Shown one piece after another: positions 28,723 through 39,975 of a stretch of DNA of 64,000 nt. The position numbers and the translations under genes were made by a program. The stretch is from Lichenostomus cassidix (lineage: Eukaryota > Chordata > Aves > Passeriformes > Meliphagidae). The notes under the pieces were generated by a model. It was not told the DNA's origin, ran no database searches, and was given only the letters and a program-made list of their open reading frames with translations. Position 1 is the stretch's first letter. Every line of letters starts with the position of its first letter. The stretch is from positions 1,117,345 through 1,181,344 of the forward strand of contig CM039202.1 of assembly GCA_008360975.2 (NCBI GenBank), read 5' to 3'.

Positions 28723-29599
28723 GGGCGGAGCGGCTCGGCAGCCCCTGCAAAAGGCTGGCTGTGGGCGCAGGGGTGAGCTGGACGCACGGAGGGGACAGTA
28801 AGTGACACAGCGTGGCCGGACTGGCGTGGGAGGCTGGGCCAGGCAGGAATCGCTGGCAGAGCTTTCCAGGGGAGGTTAATCAGTGTCTGGAGCCGCCGTT
28901 GATAGTGGAGACTCACGAGGAGGTTTTTCCTGCAGCCTCTGGTGCGGAAAACGAGCTCTGGGGAGGGATTTGGACAGCCAGGGGAGCTCCAAAGCTGCTC
29001 CGGAAAATGGAGCTGCGCTGGTCCCTCCTGGCTCCCCGGGGCACACGGGGGAGGGAGCAGGAGGTCACAGACCCCACTTGTGAGCAAGGAGAGAGACAGA
29101 AAGCAGCCCAGGAGGTGCCCAGGGCTCGGCACGGCTGGAAGGAGCTGCCGGGGGTGGTGGCAGAAGGGACAGCAGGAAAAAGTGCCAACTGCCCGGGAGG
29201 AAGGGATGCCCGGCAGGGATGCAGAGGTGCCACCCATGGGAGCACATCGGGGGAATCGGCACTGGGGGTCCCGCACGATCCCGGGCTCTCTGCTGGTTGT
29301 GGGACCTTCCTGCCACCCCAGGGGACACATGTTCTGAGCCAGGAGAACAGCGAGGTGCTCTCTGCAGAGCCAGCAAGTGTCCTGTCCCCTCGGAGATGTC
29401 ACGGTGCCAACAGCGCTCAGCAAGGACGGCAATGTCGCGCGCCAGGACGTCCCCCCACGGAGCCGCGGGGCTCTGCAGATCTGTCCCCGAGCTCTGAGTG
29501 TCACCGGGGCGAGCGGTGACAGCCCGGCGCTGACTTCTGCCACGGCCGTGGCAGCTCTCCAGCGCTGCTTTCCCAGGCGAGATTAATCCCTGGCTTTCC

Positions 29600-31700
29600 A
29601 GGAGCTGCGCTGGCACTAGCTGGAGCTGCTCTGCCCTCCCGCCCACGCCTTCCCCCGGCTGCAGAGCCCGGCACGGACCGCGGGCAGCACCGCCGGACCC
29701 GCCTGGCCACGGATGTGCTCCCAGGAAAGGCCAACCCCCTTCCAGAGGCGCCCGGGGGATGCCGCCTCCAGGCGCGGTTGGCATTTCCCGCAGAGGATGC
29801 CCACGCCAGGCGCAGCCTCCGCGCTCCTTCCTCCCCTTCCACCCACCCGCCGCTGCCCGCGCAGCTCCAGCGGCAAACCATTCCTGCAGGAGCAGCAGCC
29901 CTTTCCCGGGATGGCTCCGTGCTGATGACAACAAGCCAAAGGCATCCGCTGCTTCCCTTCCCTGCCTCTCCCGGGGAGCGCGGGCGCTGTAACCTGAAGC
30001 AGCCCCACCGAGGTGCTGAACAGGCAGAATTTTCTCGCTGCCGTGCGAAAAGAAGTTTTCCAGACTTCAGAGGGAAGCGAAAAGCCAGAGCTGAGCCGCG
30101 GGGGAGAGGCTCCGAGCGGGCAGGGGGATGTGAGCCGGGAGCGGGGGCGAGTTCAGCCTCTCGCCCGGGGCGACCCTGGCCCTTTGTCCCCTGTCCCCGC
30201 GCCCTGTCCCCGCGGTGCCGGGCAGGCAGATGGGCGGCGCGGGGCATCCCCGGGGTCTCTGTGCCTGGCCGAGGGGTCACCCCAAAGCGATCGCTCTGTG
30301 CGGAGCCCCGGCCGAGCAGCTCAGCCCCCGCCGGTCCCCTCGGTCCCCGCGGTGTCCCGTCTGTGTCCCCGCAGCTCCCCGGGCAGCGTCCCCCGCTGCC
30401 GCCAGCGCTTCCCCCGCGCGTCCCCTCCGTGTCCCTGCCCTGAGCTCCCCGGGCACTGCCCCCCGGTGTCCCCCGCGTCCCGTCCGTGCCCACCTCGGGT
30501 GGCCGCTGGCTCCTCGGCGCGGCGCGGGGCTCCGCGGGGCTCCCGGAGCCGGCCCGGCCGCAGCATCCCCGGCGCGGCGGCGGAGGAGGAGCCTGGACCC
30601 CGCGCCCGCGCACCGGGCCCGCCCCGGCGCAGCCCCCGGCTTTGTGTGCCTGCCCCCGGCCCCTCCTCTGCCCCCCGGCCCCTCCTCTGCCCCCCGGCCC
30701 CTCCTCTGCGCCCCCGGCCCCTCCTCTGCGCCCCCGGCCCCTCCTCTGCCCCCCGGCCCCTCCTCTGTCCCCCCGGCCCCTCCTCTGTCCCCCCGGCCCC
30801 TCCTCTGTCCCCCCGGCCCCTCCTCTGCACCCCGGGCTCGGGCAAGGCCGAGATTTGCTGCTCGCTCTGGGGCAGATGCTGAAGAAGGGAGAAGGGGACG
30901 CGGCAGGATTTGGACTCTCCTGGCGCTGCGATTGGGTCTGGCGCCCTGGGAAGCTCTGCGGGAACAGAGCCGAGAGCCCGGGGGAGCAGCGGGGAGCTCG
31001 CCTGGCCGGGAAAGGTCCGGGCTGAAGTTCCTGTTCTGCCTGATTCGGGGCGAGGAGCAGAGGCTGCGATGTCCCCGGGCCGGGCTGAGCTCCTGCCGCC
31101 GCCGCGCCCGGTGGCACAAACGGGACACATTCCCCGCGCCTCCGAGCGCTCGTGGCGCTGGGAACTGCTGGGCAAAGGGGCAGACTGGGGGAACTGACCC
31201 CTCCTGGGATGAGAGCAGAGCGAGGGGTGCTCTGAGGAAAAACGCTGAATATCTCTGCTAAACCAACACCGGCAGGGCCCCGATTTCTGCAGCCCGAGCA
31301 GGTTGTGTTCAGCCACACGCCAGGCCCATCCTGCTCGTGCAGAGGTGATTTTTCCAGCGGCAGGGGGATCCCGGTGGACACCCACCGGCTCCGGGATGTC
31401 CCCGTTGCTCCCCAGCAGCCTGGAACCAGCTGGAGGTGCAGTAGTGTTCCCAATCCCTTCCTTCCCTGCACATCTGCCCCTGGGGATCCTCTTCGCCTCC
31501 TTCCCCCTCACCTGCTCGTCAGTCTCTCCCTCCGCCAGGTTTCCCTGCCGGTGCGGCGCGGGGCTGACGCAGCGCTCAGGAATTCTCCGGGCAGCTGGCG
31601 GCACATCTGGGCTTGTCCCGGGCACGGAGCTGCGCGGCTGCGGCCGGGTCAGCTATGCGGGCAGGGAGGATCCCTGAGCGCCGCGTGTGCTGCTGCCGGC
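29600..31700. promoter_or_regulatory. CpG-rich block, candidate distal LZTS1 promoter
   Basis: The longest CpG-dense stretch in the window, densest at about 30100-30660 and 31530-31690. A donor-like GAGCAG/GTGAGG lies on the minus strand at about 31508. Because LZTS1 has non-coding upstream exons in other vertebrates and is read leftward, this block could hold its promoter. No protein-coding meaning is seen despite very long open frames, which reflect high GC. Confidence 0.4.
30655..30835. repeat. C/G-rich 19-20-bp minisatellite
   Basis: About nine copies of CCCCGGCCCCTCCTCTG(C/T)C inside the CpG-rich block. The minus strand is a series of G runs (GGGGCCGGGGG) compatible with G-quadruplex folding. 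Confidence 0.95.
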
Positions 31701-31704
31701 AGGG

Positions 31705-31793
31705 AATGGGATCGGGAGGGAATGGGATCGGGAAGGATGGGATCGGGAGGGAATGGGATCGGGAGGGAATGGGATCGGGAGGGATGGAGCCCC
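31705..31793. repeat. 15-16-bp minisatellite
   Basis: About six copies of GGGATCGGGAGGGAAT, in tandem with small length variation. Confidence 0.9.
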
Positions 31794-32002
31794 GGGAAGA
31801 GCTGGCACAGCGGGGTTTGTGCCTGGCAGGGGAGCACAGCCAATCCCTTCCCAAAATCCGCCTGGGAAACTCTCCTGGGTGCAGCCAGCCCTGCGCACAC
31901 AGTGAGGGAGGTGAGTCCAGCAGGACCCTCAGAACGAGAGGACTCCAGGCCTCGGGGACAAGGGACACCAGTGTCACACTGGGCTGGTGGGTGTCCGTGG
32001 GG

Positions 32003-32206
32003 TTGGGATCGTGTCCTATGGGGTTGGGATCGTGTCCAGCAGCACTGGATCGTGTCCCGCGGCACTGGGATCTTGTCCCACGGCACTGGGATCGTGTCCC
32101 ACGGCATTGGATTTTGTCCCACGGCATTGGATCCTGTCCCACGGCACTGGGATCGTGTCCCACGGCATTGGATCGTGTCCCATGGGGTTGGATCGTGTCC
32201 CACGGA
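32003..32206. repeat. 20-22-bp minisatellite
   Basis: About nine copies of GGGATCGTGTCCCACGGCAC and close variants. Confidence 0.95.
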
Positions 32207-32592
32207 TGGAGCTCCAGCCCTCGGCACGGCTCAGGAGCGCAGCCGGGCACAGCCACGCGGATTTTCTCTGCTCTGTTCCCCAGTGGGAGCAGCGCCAGCA
32301 GCCCAGGAACGGGCAGGAGGTGTGACCCGAGCCGCAGCCCTCCTCCCCCGCTGCCGGGGCGTTGGACACGGAGCGAGAATGGTCCTGCGGGGGTGGAGCA
32401 GCGCGGTTGGAGCTCGGCACGAAGCGCGGGGCTGTGATTTATGGCGCTCGGCAGACGAGATCCACCCCCTGCCTTTTTTAATGTTGTTTCCTGGCAGCTC
32501 CCGCGGTCTGTGCCGAGCTGAGCAGCGCTCCCACAATCCCGCGGGGGCCGTGAGAGCAGGCGGCTGGAATTTGCTATTTTGGGAGCTCCGAA

Positions 32593-32785
32593 GTGATGGG
32601 AGGAAGAGGAGGAAGAGAAGGAGAAAGAGAGGGAGAGAGGAGGAGGAGGAGGAGGAGGAGAAGGAGAAGGAGAAGGAGAAGGAGAAGGAGAAGGAGAAGG
32701 AGAAGGAGAAGGAGAAGGAGAAGGAGGAAGAGGAAGAGAAGGAGGAGGAAGAGAAGAAGAGGGAGAGGGAGAAAGAGAAGTAGAA
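32593..32785. repeat. (GGA/GAA)n polypurine microsatellite
   Basis: About 190 bases of almost pure A and G: GAGGAA then GGAGAA units. It gives lysine/arginine/glutamate frames on one strand that are not genes. Confidence 0.95.
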
Positions 32786-32831
32786 AGAAGCTCCTCTGGG
32801 GCTGGAACTCGCCCTCCCCAGCTGCTCCATC

Positions 32832-32962
32832 GCATCCCATCCCATCCCATCCCATCCCATCCCGTCCCGTCCCATCCCATCCCATCCCATTATCCCATCC
32901 CATTTTCCCATCCCATTATCCCATCCCATTTTCCCATTATCCCATCCCATTTTCCCACCCCG
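32832..32962. repeat. (CCCAT)n tandem repeat
   Basis: Pentamer CCCAT repeats passing into CCCATTTTCCCATTAT units, similar in wording to the decamer array at 3940-4705. Confidence 0.9.
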
Positions 32963-33479
32963 CTCATGTCAGCACTCGCCCTGTCTGCCTCTCCTCCCCC
33001 GCAGCTCTGACTCGGCGCTCTTGCCTCACCTCCCGACTCACCTGGCAGCTTTCCCAGGGCAAGGGAGTCCCGGAGAGGACTTGGAAAGGATCCTGGGGGA
33101 GGTTTGGGCTCTTGAGGAGCGTGGGGTGAGGGCCAGGCTCTGTTTTTCCCTAAAAATGCCTCCCAGCATCCACAGAGCTCGAATTCCCCCACGGTGGGAC
33201 TGATCTGTCGTGAAAATCCCCTGCAAACACTCCCATCTCCCACCTTTTAGCAGAGCTTGAAAAATCCTCCAACAAAACCCAACCGGAAAAAAAAAAATTC
33301 CCCATAATCCACTTTTTGTCATTTGGCTGCAAACAGGGGGTGAGGCAGAGGTGATTTGTTCCCCTGGAGGGAATTGGGGCAGGGCAGTGCTCCCGGCCCT
33401 GCTCACATCTGGCACCTCTGGAGCAGCTCAGGTGGTGGGCAGTGAGTCACTCCTCATCCCCTCCTTCCCCAATCCCCCT

Positions 33480-33740
33480 GGACGCAGCCATAAGTGGATT
33501 TACATGGCTACACGGAATAAAACCCCCTTCTCCCTTATATTTTAGGATAAAGGATAAAGAAATTACAAAGACAGGATTTTCCCCCCTTTATTTTTTTTTC
33601 TTTTTTTTTTACTACTACCAGATTATTTACAAATCCATTGAAATTGGTTAGAACTCGGTTCGCACTCATTTACTGCTCGGGGAGGAATTACAAGATAATA
33701 AGATCAGCGATAAAAGCAAGAAGTAGGTGTGTATTTAATG
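33480..33740. promoter_or_regulatory. Candidate conserved non-coding block, GATA-rich
   Basis: AT-rich island with several GATA words (GGATAAAGGATAAAG at 33546, AGATAATAAGATCAGCGATAAA at 33693-33714) and TTTACAAATCC. A pure T run of about 20 bases divides it. Enhancer role is inferred. Confidence 0.35.
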
Positions 33741-34089
33741 ACTTTTTCCCCCACAGAGCCATGAAGGAAGATTGGAGGAGTGAGGCAAGGCTGGAAAAGG
33801 AAACAAACCCTCCAAAGGCTCTGCAGGGCTGGAGAACTCCGATGGAAGCTGGAGGAGCAGGATGGGGGTGTCAGGATAACGGATTTATCCTTTATTTTTC
33901 CATGGGAATTTTAAACAGATGCTGGGATTTGAGGCTGGGGTGCAGCAGGACAGGAGGAATGTTCGGTGTTGGATCATTGCCTCTGGGCAGGAAGGTCACA
34001 AACGGACCTGGGGAGCTGCTGGAGTGACTCGTGTTGGAGCTGGGAGGACATGGGGGAGATCACGGGGAGGATTTGGGGTTAAAACAGCT

Positions 34090-34292
34090 GGAAAACGCTG
34101 TGGGAACACCTGGGAGAGGCTGCCCAGAGCAGCTGTGGTGCTCCTGGATCCCTGGCAGTGTCCCAGGCCAGGCTGGACAGGGCTTGGAGCAGCGTGGGAC
34201 AGTGGAGGTGTCACTGCCATGGCAGGGGTGGCACCGGATGGATTGAAGGTCCTTCCAACCCAACCATCCCTGGATTCTGTGATCCCACAGCC
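34090..34292 (+). mobile_element. CR1 LINE 3' fragment
   Basis: Well-preserved tail: CTCCTGGATCCCTGGCAGTG, CCAGGCCAGGCTGGACAGGG, GGGACAGTGGAGGTGTC, CATGGCAGGGGTGGCACC and TTCCAACCCAACCATCC. Sense orientation. Confidence 0.8.
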
Positions 34293-34464
34293 TGTGAGGA
34301 GCTGTGTCTGTGGGCAGTGCTGGGGAGCTGTCCGGTGTCAGATGGGCTCAGCTTAGGGCTGCTGAATATTCACGAGCTCAGCCCCTGCCAGGCGCTGCCA
34401 CCAGCTGATGTCCCGCGATGTTGTCCCCATTGTGCTGCACAAAGGGATTTCCAGCCGGGGCCGC

Positions 34465-34648
34465 GGATAATTCCTGTTTGGGATAATTCCTGTTTGGGAT
34501 AATTCCTGTTTGGGATAATTCCTGTTTGTTTCAGATAATTCCTGTTTGGGATAAGTCCTGTTTGGAATAATTCCTGCTTCGGATAATTCCTGTTTTTGGG
34601 GTAATTCCTGTTTGGGATAATTCCTATTTGGGATAATTCCTGTTTCAG
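34465..34648. repeat. 16-bp minisatellite
   Basis: About eleven copies of GATAATTCCTGTTTGG with small variants. Confidence 0.95.
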
Positions 34649-34794
34649 TCAGGGTGGAGGAAGGAGAGAATCCATTCCAATAATCCCCCGAGCTCTGAGT
34701 TTTCCTTCTCGGCAGGGTTTAGGGACATGGGGACATCACCCCTGCCAGCTCCTCTGTGCTCGCTCTGTCATTTTGGGTAAAATCTGAACCAGAA

Positions 34795-34960
34795 TAACCC
34801 CAGAACGGTTTGGGCTGGAAGGGACCTTAAATATCATCTAATTGCATCCCCCTGGTGGAATTGGAAAACTTTCCACCATCCCAGGTTGCTCCAAGCCCTT
34901 CCAGTCTGGCCTTGGGCACTTCCAGGGTTCCAGTGGCCACCACAGCTTGAGAAGCAAATT
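34795..34960 (-). mobile_element. CR1 LINE 3' fragment
   Basis: Reverse-complement tail: GGTTTGGGCTGGAAGGGACC, TTAAATATCATCTAATTGCA, CACCATCCCAGGTTGCTCC, CTTGGGCACTTCCAGGG. Confidence 0.8.
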
Positions 34961-35778
34961 CCACTTCAGAGCAGACTCTGCTCCTTTCCTGGAGCCCTGG
35001 GAAGCAGCTCTGCTTTCAATCCCAGCAGTCTGAGCAGCAAAAAAAAAAAAAAACCCTCAAAAGGTCGTGAGAAAATCCAATCCCATCCCAGCTCAAAGGC
35101 AGATTGATATTTCCTCTTCCACTGCTGGGACTCATCCGTGCCTTTCCCATGAAAATTAATGCTGAGAGCACGTCTCAGATCCCGGGCAGCTCCTCTGCCT
35201 GTTCCTTTGATTGCTGCTGAAACAGAAACAAGCCCCAAACACATCCCCAGAGCGTCAGAGCAGCGCTGGCTCTGTGGTTTGACAGAGCAGCTTCATCTGG
35301 AGTGGGAGCAGGGATGAGCTGGGTGGTCCTTGGGATGGCTCTGGGATCTGGACACCCCCTGGGAGCTTTGCCTGTCTGATTCTGATCGAAGCCAGCCAGG
35401 AATTCCTCCAGAAGAACCATCCTGGTGTCGTTTCCTCTGACAGCAATCGAGGTTTCTGCTCCTCAGGGCCTGAGAGAGGAGATGGAGAATTTGGCTCCTT
35501 GGGGCATTGGGGACAGAAGGTGAACACAGAGCCTGGGTGTTTTATCTGTGAGGTAAAGTGCTCCAAACCCTGCTCCGGGTCTGGGGAGGGAGCTGAGGGG
35601 TGGAATTTCGGCGGATGGAGGTGGGAAGGTGAGTTGGGATCCCAAACTGTGGGAGGGAACTGGAGCTGTGTGTCACATCTGGGTGGGAAACAGGAATATC
35701 CGTGGGTGAAATATCCCAGCCTCGGTGCTGACCCGATCCAGGGGCTCTGGAGCAGAAGTTTTCTCTCCTGCAGCCTTT

Positions 35779-35822
35779 TCCTCCTCCTCCTCCTCCTCCT
35801 CCTCCTCCTCCTCCTCCTCCTC
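35779..35822. repeat. (CCT)n microsatellite
   Basis: About 14 uninterrupted TCC triplets. Confidence 0.95.
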
Positions 35823-36552
35823 GGCATTACTCACCCTCACGCAATGCTGATCTCCCAGCCCTGAACCAGTCGGGCAGCAAACACCATTCCTGCTGGCAGG
35901 AGCAGCTCGGCTGACTCTGCCTGCCCGGGATTCACCCCAGGATTCACCCCAGGATTCACCCCAGGCTGCTCTCCCGCTGCTTTCCGGGGGAAAAGGCAGA
36001 GGGGAAAAGGCCTGGCTTCCCCTGGGATGTTCAGTGCTCCTCTCAGCTCCCTTCCCTTCTGCCTCAGCAGCCTCTGGATCCAAATCCTGCTCAATAATTC
36101 AGCAGAGCTGCTGCACTCGGGGAGTGAATAATTCATCCTGGAGCTGGAGGAGGAAATGAGGTTCCATCAGCATCCCGAGCAGAGCCAGAGACTCCTGCAC
36201 TGCTCTGCTGCCGGGGCAGAGCTTCCCTGGGATCCAGCCGGGATGCTCCTGCTGGGAATCATCCTGTGCTGGGTTGGGAGATGGAGCACACCGAGGGTCC
36301 CTCAGGGTTCCCTGCCGTGGCTCCCCAAAATGGGGACAATCAGGGAAAAGTCTGGTTGGATTTTCCCCAGGAATTCCCAGGGAAGGGGCAAAGGGGTGTG
36401 AGGGTGGGAAGTGTCCCAGGAGTGCCAGCATCGCTCGGGGACAGTGGAGATTCCCAATTCTCCCCTTTTCCCTTTGGATATTTGGGATCCTGCGGTGCAG
36501 GGAGGGAGGAGGGGGAGGCGCTGAGCTCCTCGGGCAGGGCAGGATGGGGCTG

Positions 36553-36790
36553 AGGGGACACCTGGGGACACCCTGGGGTGACACCATGCCCTGTCAGGTT
36601 GTTAGGGACACCTGGGGACACTCTGGGGTGACACCATGCCCTGTCAGGTTTGTGGGGACACCTTGAGGGTGACGCCATGCCCTGTCAGGTTTTTGGGGAC
36701 ACCTGGGGACACTCTGGGGTGACGCCATGCCCTGTCAGGTTTGTGGGGACACTCTGGGGTGACGCCATGCCCTGTCAGGTTTTTGGGGGT
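36553..36790. repeat. Approx. 35-50-bp minisatellite
   Basis: Five copies of a unit containing TGACRCCATGCCCTGTCAGG and GGGGACACTCTGGGG. Unit length varies because the GGGGACACCT part is itself repeated. Confidence 0.9.
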
Positions 36791-37559
36791 GAGGAACAGT
36801 GGGATCAGCAGGACAATGCCAGAGGCTCTCCCTGCTGTCCCCAGCTGTATCCTCAATCCCAAACCCATCCCAGACCCTCCCTGGCTCAGGAAAGGCCAGA
36901 AATGCACCTGGAGGTTCCCACTGGGCTGCGAGTGCAGCAAATTGGGGTGAAAGAGCTCGAGAAAAGGCCAGAATCACCCTGACTGCTCCCTGGCGCTGCC
37001 CAGACCTCTTTGTTCTCCCGAGCTGTAATTCCCTCTCCCCAGGCTCCACAAAACCCCAAATCTCCCCGCGTTCCCCATCCCTTCCCTGCAGCCCTGCGAT
37101 AAAAACCTCTTTCCCAAATCCTTCCTCCCCAGGGTGGAGCTGCGCCTCGGCCAGCCCGGGATAATTTGATTTTCGGCTGCCAATTTCCACAAGAAAAGCG
37201 GGGATTTGCGGTGACAGCGGCAGCTGGGCTGTCCCCAGCGCCACCCCCTCGGGGGTCCTGGCCCTGCGTGGTGTCGCTGGGCTGGAACTGGATGAGTTTC
37301 CAGGCTTTTCCCAACCCATTCCAGGATTTTTTCCATGCGGGATGAAATCCTCGCGCTGCTCAGCCAGGCAGCCTGGAGCTCCGGCTGAGCTGAGCTCTGG
37401 CAATGAGGTTTTATTGGGAATTTGGGTTAAAAGGGGATGATTTGGGGTCGCAGCAGAGCTCGGAGTGGGAGCATCCCGAATTTCCTGTGGCAGAACCGGG
37501 AGCCAAGGCGGGCAGAGCTGCTCGGGGGAAACTCCAGGATTTGTTTATTTACTTCACCC

Positions 37560-37770
37560 GGCTGTGAAAAACCCATTTGGCTGCACTGTTGCAAATTCGA
37601 AGCCCTTAAAGCAAGTTAAATCACTCCTAAATAGGAGCAGTAATTCGGGGATTTATGGAGCCAGGGGCTGCATAAACACGGATTTGAGCCGCTCGCACTA
37701 AATCAGAGCAGAACCTCGAGCAGATTTTCCTCTCTGCTTATTCTCCAGAGCCCTTTAAACTCGTTTCGGG
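37560..37770. promoter_or_regulatory. Candidate conserved non-coding block with CArG box
   Basis: Unique, AT-richer sequence. CCTAAATAGG at 37626-37635 is a perfect SRF CArG box, and it sits in the near-palindrome CTCCTAAATAGGAG. CATTTGGC, GTTAAATCAC and GTAATTCGG words surround it. Muscle or neural enhancer activity is inference. Confidence 0.4.
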
Positions 37771-37890
37771 TTGATTGAAGCCCAGCCTGGGCCGGGGGAG
37801 GTAGGAGATCCCATTTCCAGCCCTGGGAAGGCAGGGAAGCTCCCAAAATTCCTGTCCCAACTGCACCTTTATCAAACAAAGCCAGGCCCT

Positions 37891-38082
37891 AAATCTCGGA
37901 AGGAAAAGTCATTTTTGCCCAAAATATTGGAAGGAAAAGCCATTTTTGTCCAAAATCTCAGAAGGAAAAACCACTTGCACCCAAAATCTCAGAAGGAAAT
38001 GCCATTTTTGGCTAAAATCTTGGAAGGAAAAGCCATTTACACCCAAAATCTCAGAAGGAAAAGCCATTTTCCCCCAAAATCC
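37891..38082. repeat. 31-bp minisatellite
   Basis: Six copies of a unit beginning AAAATCTCAGAAGGAAAAGC, diverged by a few bases each. Confidence 0.95.
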
Positions 38083-38202
38083 CAGCCCAGAGTCTCAGGA
38101 GGCTCAGAGCTGCTTTTTGGGGATGCCCAGAGCAGCAGAGCCAAGGCTGGGCAGGATCTGCGTGAGAACTGAGAGGGAATTCCTGATCCGGGAGGAGCAA
38201 GT

Positions 38203-38322
38203 GGGATTGGGGACAAGATAAGGGTTTGGGGACAAGATAAGGGTTTGGGGACAAGATAAGGGTTTGGGGACAAGGTAAGGATTTGGGGACAAGATAAGGG
38301 TTTGGGGACGAGATAAGGGCAG
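38203..38322. repeat. 20-bp minisatellite
   Basis: About six copies of GTTTGGGGACAAGATAAGGG. Confidence 0.95.
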
Positions 38323-38589
38323 CTGCTGTCAGGTTTGGGAGCAGCTGCTGTCAGGTTTGGGGCAGGCAGGGCGGGATTGGGGAGTTGATTGAATCCCTCA
38401 CTGCAGGGTGATGCTGTCAGGTGAGGCTTCCCTGCTGGAGCCACTTGGAAATGTCACTTTTTGTCACTTCTGTTCAATTCGGGTCTCGAAAAAGGTTTGA
38501 TGCACTCAGGGGTGATGAGTTTGGCCTTGAGGGGTTTATTGAGGCAAAATGCCAGAGGGGAGCACTGGGAGACTGCTCCTGTCCTACCC

Positions 38590-38955
38590 TTGGAAAAGTG
38601 CATTTGTACTCTGAAAAAGGTTTTTTTAATCTGGAAAAGCAGTTTTTTACTCTGGAAAAGTGGTGGCTTTTTGGTTTTGTTTTTTTTTTTTTCTTTTGGT
38701 TTGTGTGTGTTTTGTTTTAATCTGAAAATGTGTGTGGGTTTTTTTTTTTGTTGGTTTGTTTTTTTTGTTTTGTTTTTTTGTTATTGTTTTTACTCGTGAT
38801 AAGTGGTTTTCATTCTTGATTAGTGTGTTTGGTTTTGTTTTGTTTTGTTTCTTTTTAATCTGGAGAAGTGGTTTTTACTCCCTATAAGCACTTTTTTAAT
38901 CCGAAAAAGTGGGTTTTTAATTTTTTTTTAACTCTGCATAAGCCCTTTTTCACTC
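38590..38955. repeat. T-rich low-complexity tract
   Basis: Irregular CTGGAAAAGTGGTTTTT-like units mixed with long T and GTTTT runs. The strand is T-rich throughout; no gene. Confidence 0.8.
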
Positions 38956-39724
38956 CTAAATGTCATTTTCCCTTGCCCACCCGGCAGGAGGGGCAGCCGA
39001 GGCTCTGCCCGCTCTGCCCTTCCTCACCCAGGAGTTTCCCGGCTGGAATGAGCTCGGATCCTCTCCCGGCTCCCCGCAGCATCGCTGCTCTGCAGGATCC
39101 TCCTCGCCCACCAGAGGCTGCTGCTGCCGTGCGGAATCATCCCGAATTCTGCTCATCCTCTGCTCCGAGGGGCTCCGGCTGGTGAAACAAGAGGAGAAGG
39201 TTGTTTCCCCTCCAGGAGTGGGAGGAATTGGTGTTTTCCAGGGGAAATGTTGTGGGGAATAATCCTGGGATGGTTTGGGAAAAGGGTCGCTGATGTTGGG
39301 AGGTTTTCCTGGGGAAGCTGAAATAAATGAGAGGGAAATCCCTGGAGCCTGGAATGCTCCTGCCTTGGCCTTAAAACAACTTTTATTTTGGGTCACCTGG
39401 GCCAGGAGTCCCTGACACCCCAAAGAGGGAAAATCCCGTGGTTTCCCAGGAAATTCCAGCAGGGAACAGGTGATTGGATTATTGTGTTAAGAGCTGGTTT
39501 GTAACTCGATTTCCATTTCGCAATCAGCAAATGCCATTTTTTAAAAAAATTCCTATGCATGTGAACACGGTGAGGTTATCAGGAATAAATAATCCTGCAG
39601 CTCCTGGGAAGGGAAGCCTGGCTGGGATGGGAGATCCCTGACCCTGGGGCAGGTTTGGCTTTTGGAGCTCTCTGAGATCTGCTGCAGGTTCCTTGTGTCA
39701 CCTGGACCCAGAGCCAGGTCCTTT

Positions 39725-39975
39725 CCAGAACCCCCTGATCCTGTTCCAGGACCCCTGATCCTTCTGCAGGATCCTCTGATCCCTTTCCAGGATTCCATTA
39801 CCCTTTTCAGGATCCCCCAATCACTTCCAGAGCCCCCTGATCCTCCAGAATTCCATTATCCCTTTCCAGAGCCCCCTGATCCCTTTCCAGGACCCCCAAT
39901 CCCTCTCCAGAGTCGCCCGATCCCTTTCCAAGATTCCATTACCCCTTTCCAGAACCCCCTGATCCCTCTCTAGGA
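39725..39975. repeat. Degenerate GATCCCTTTCCAGRACCCCC repeats
   Basis: About ten diverged copies of a 20-30-bp unit containing TTTCCAGGA, CCCCTGATCC and TTCCATTACC. Confidence 0.85.

Larger units (their letters stand above)
19216..29590. other. LZTS1 upstream region, no gene seen
   Basis: I find no exon with recognisable protein similarity on either strand. The stretch holds minisatellites and CR1 pieces listed separately, a C/T-rich tract at 20240-20450, and blocks that look like conserved non-coding DNA at 23090-23230, 24570-24800 and 26660-26830. It is most likely intron 1 or 5' flank of LZTS1. Confidence 0.5.

Noticed and set aside
29501..31471. 656-codon open frame on the minus strand
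   Set aside because: It lies in CpG-rich DNA where stop codons are rare, overlaps several equally long frames on both strands, contains the 19-20-bp minisatellite, and shows no recognisable domain.
31305..32783. 492-codon plus-strand frame ending in K/E/R repeats
   Set aside because: It crosses two minisatellites and the (GGA/GAA)n tract; the charged tail is microsatellite-encoded.
34395..34412. Possible third CTCF-like motif (CTGCCACCAGCTGA)
   Set aside because: It has a mismatch at a core position of the consensus and lies just after a CR1 fragment; too weak to call.
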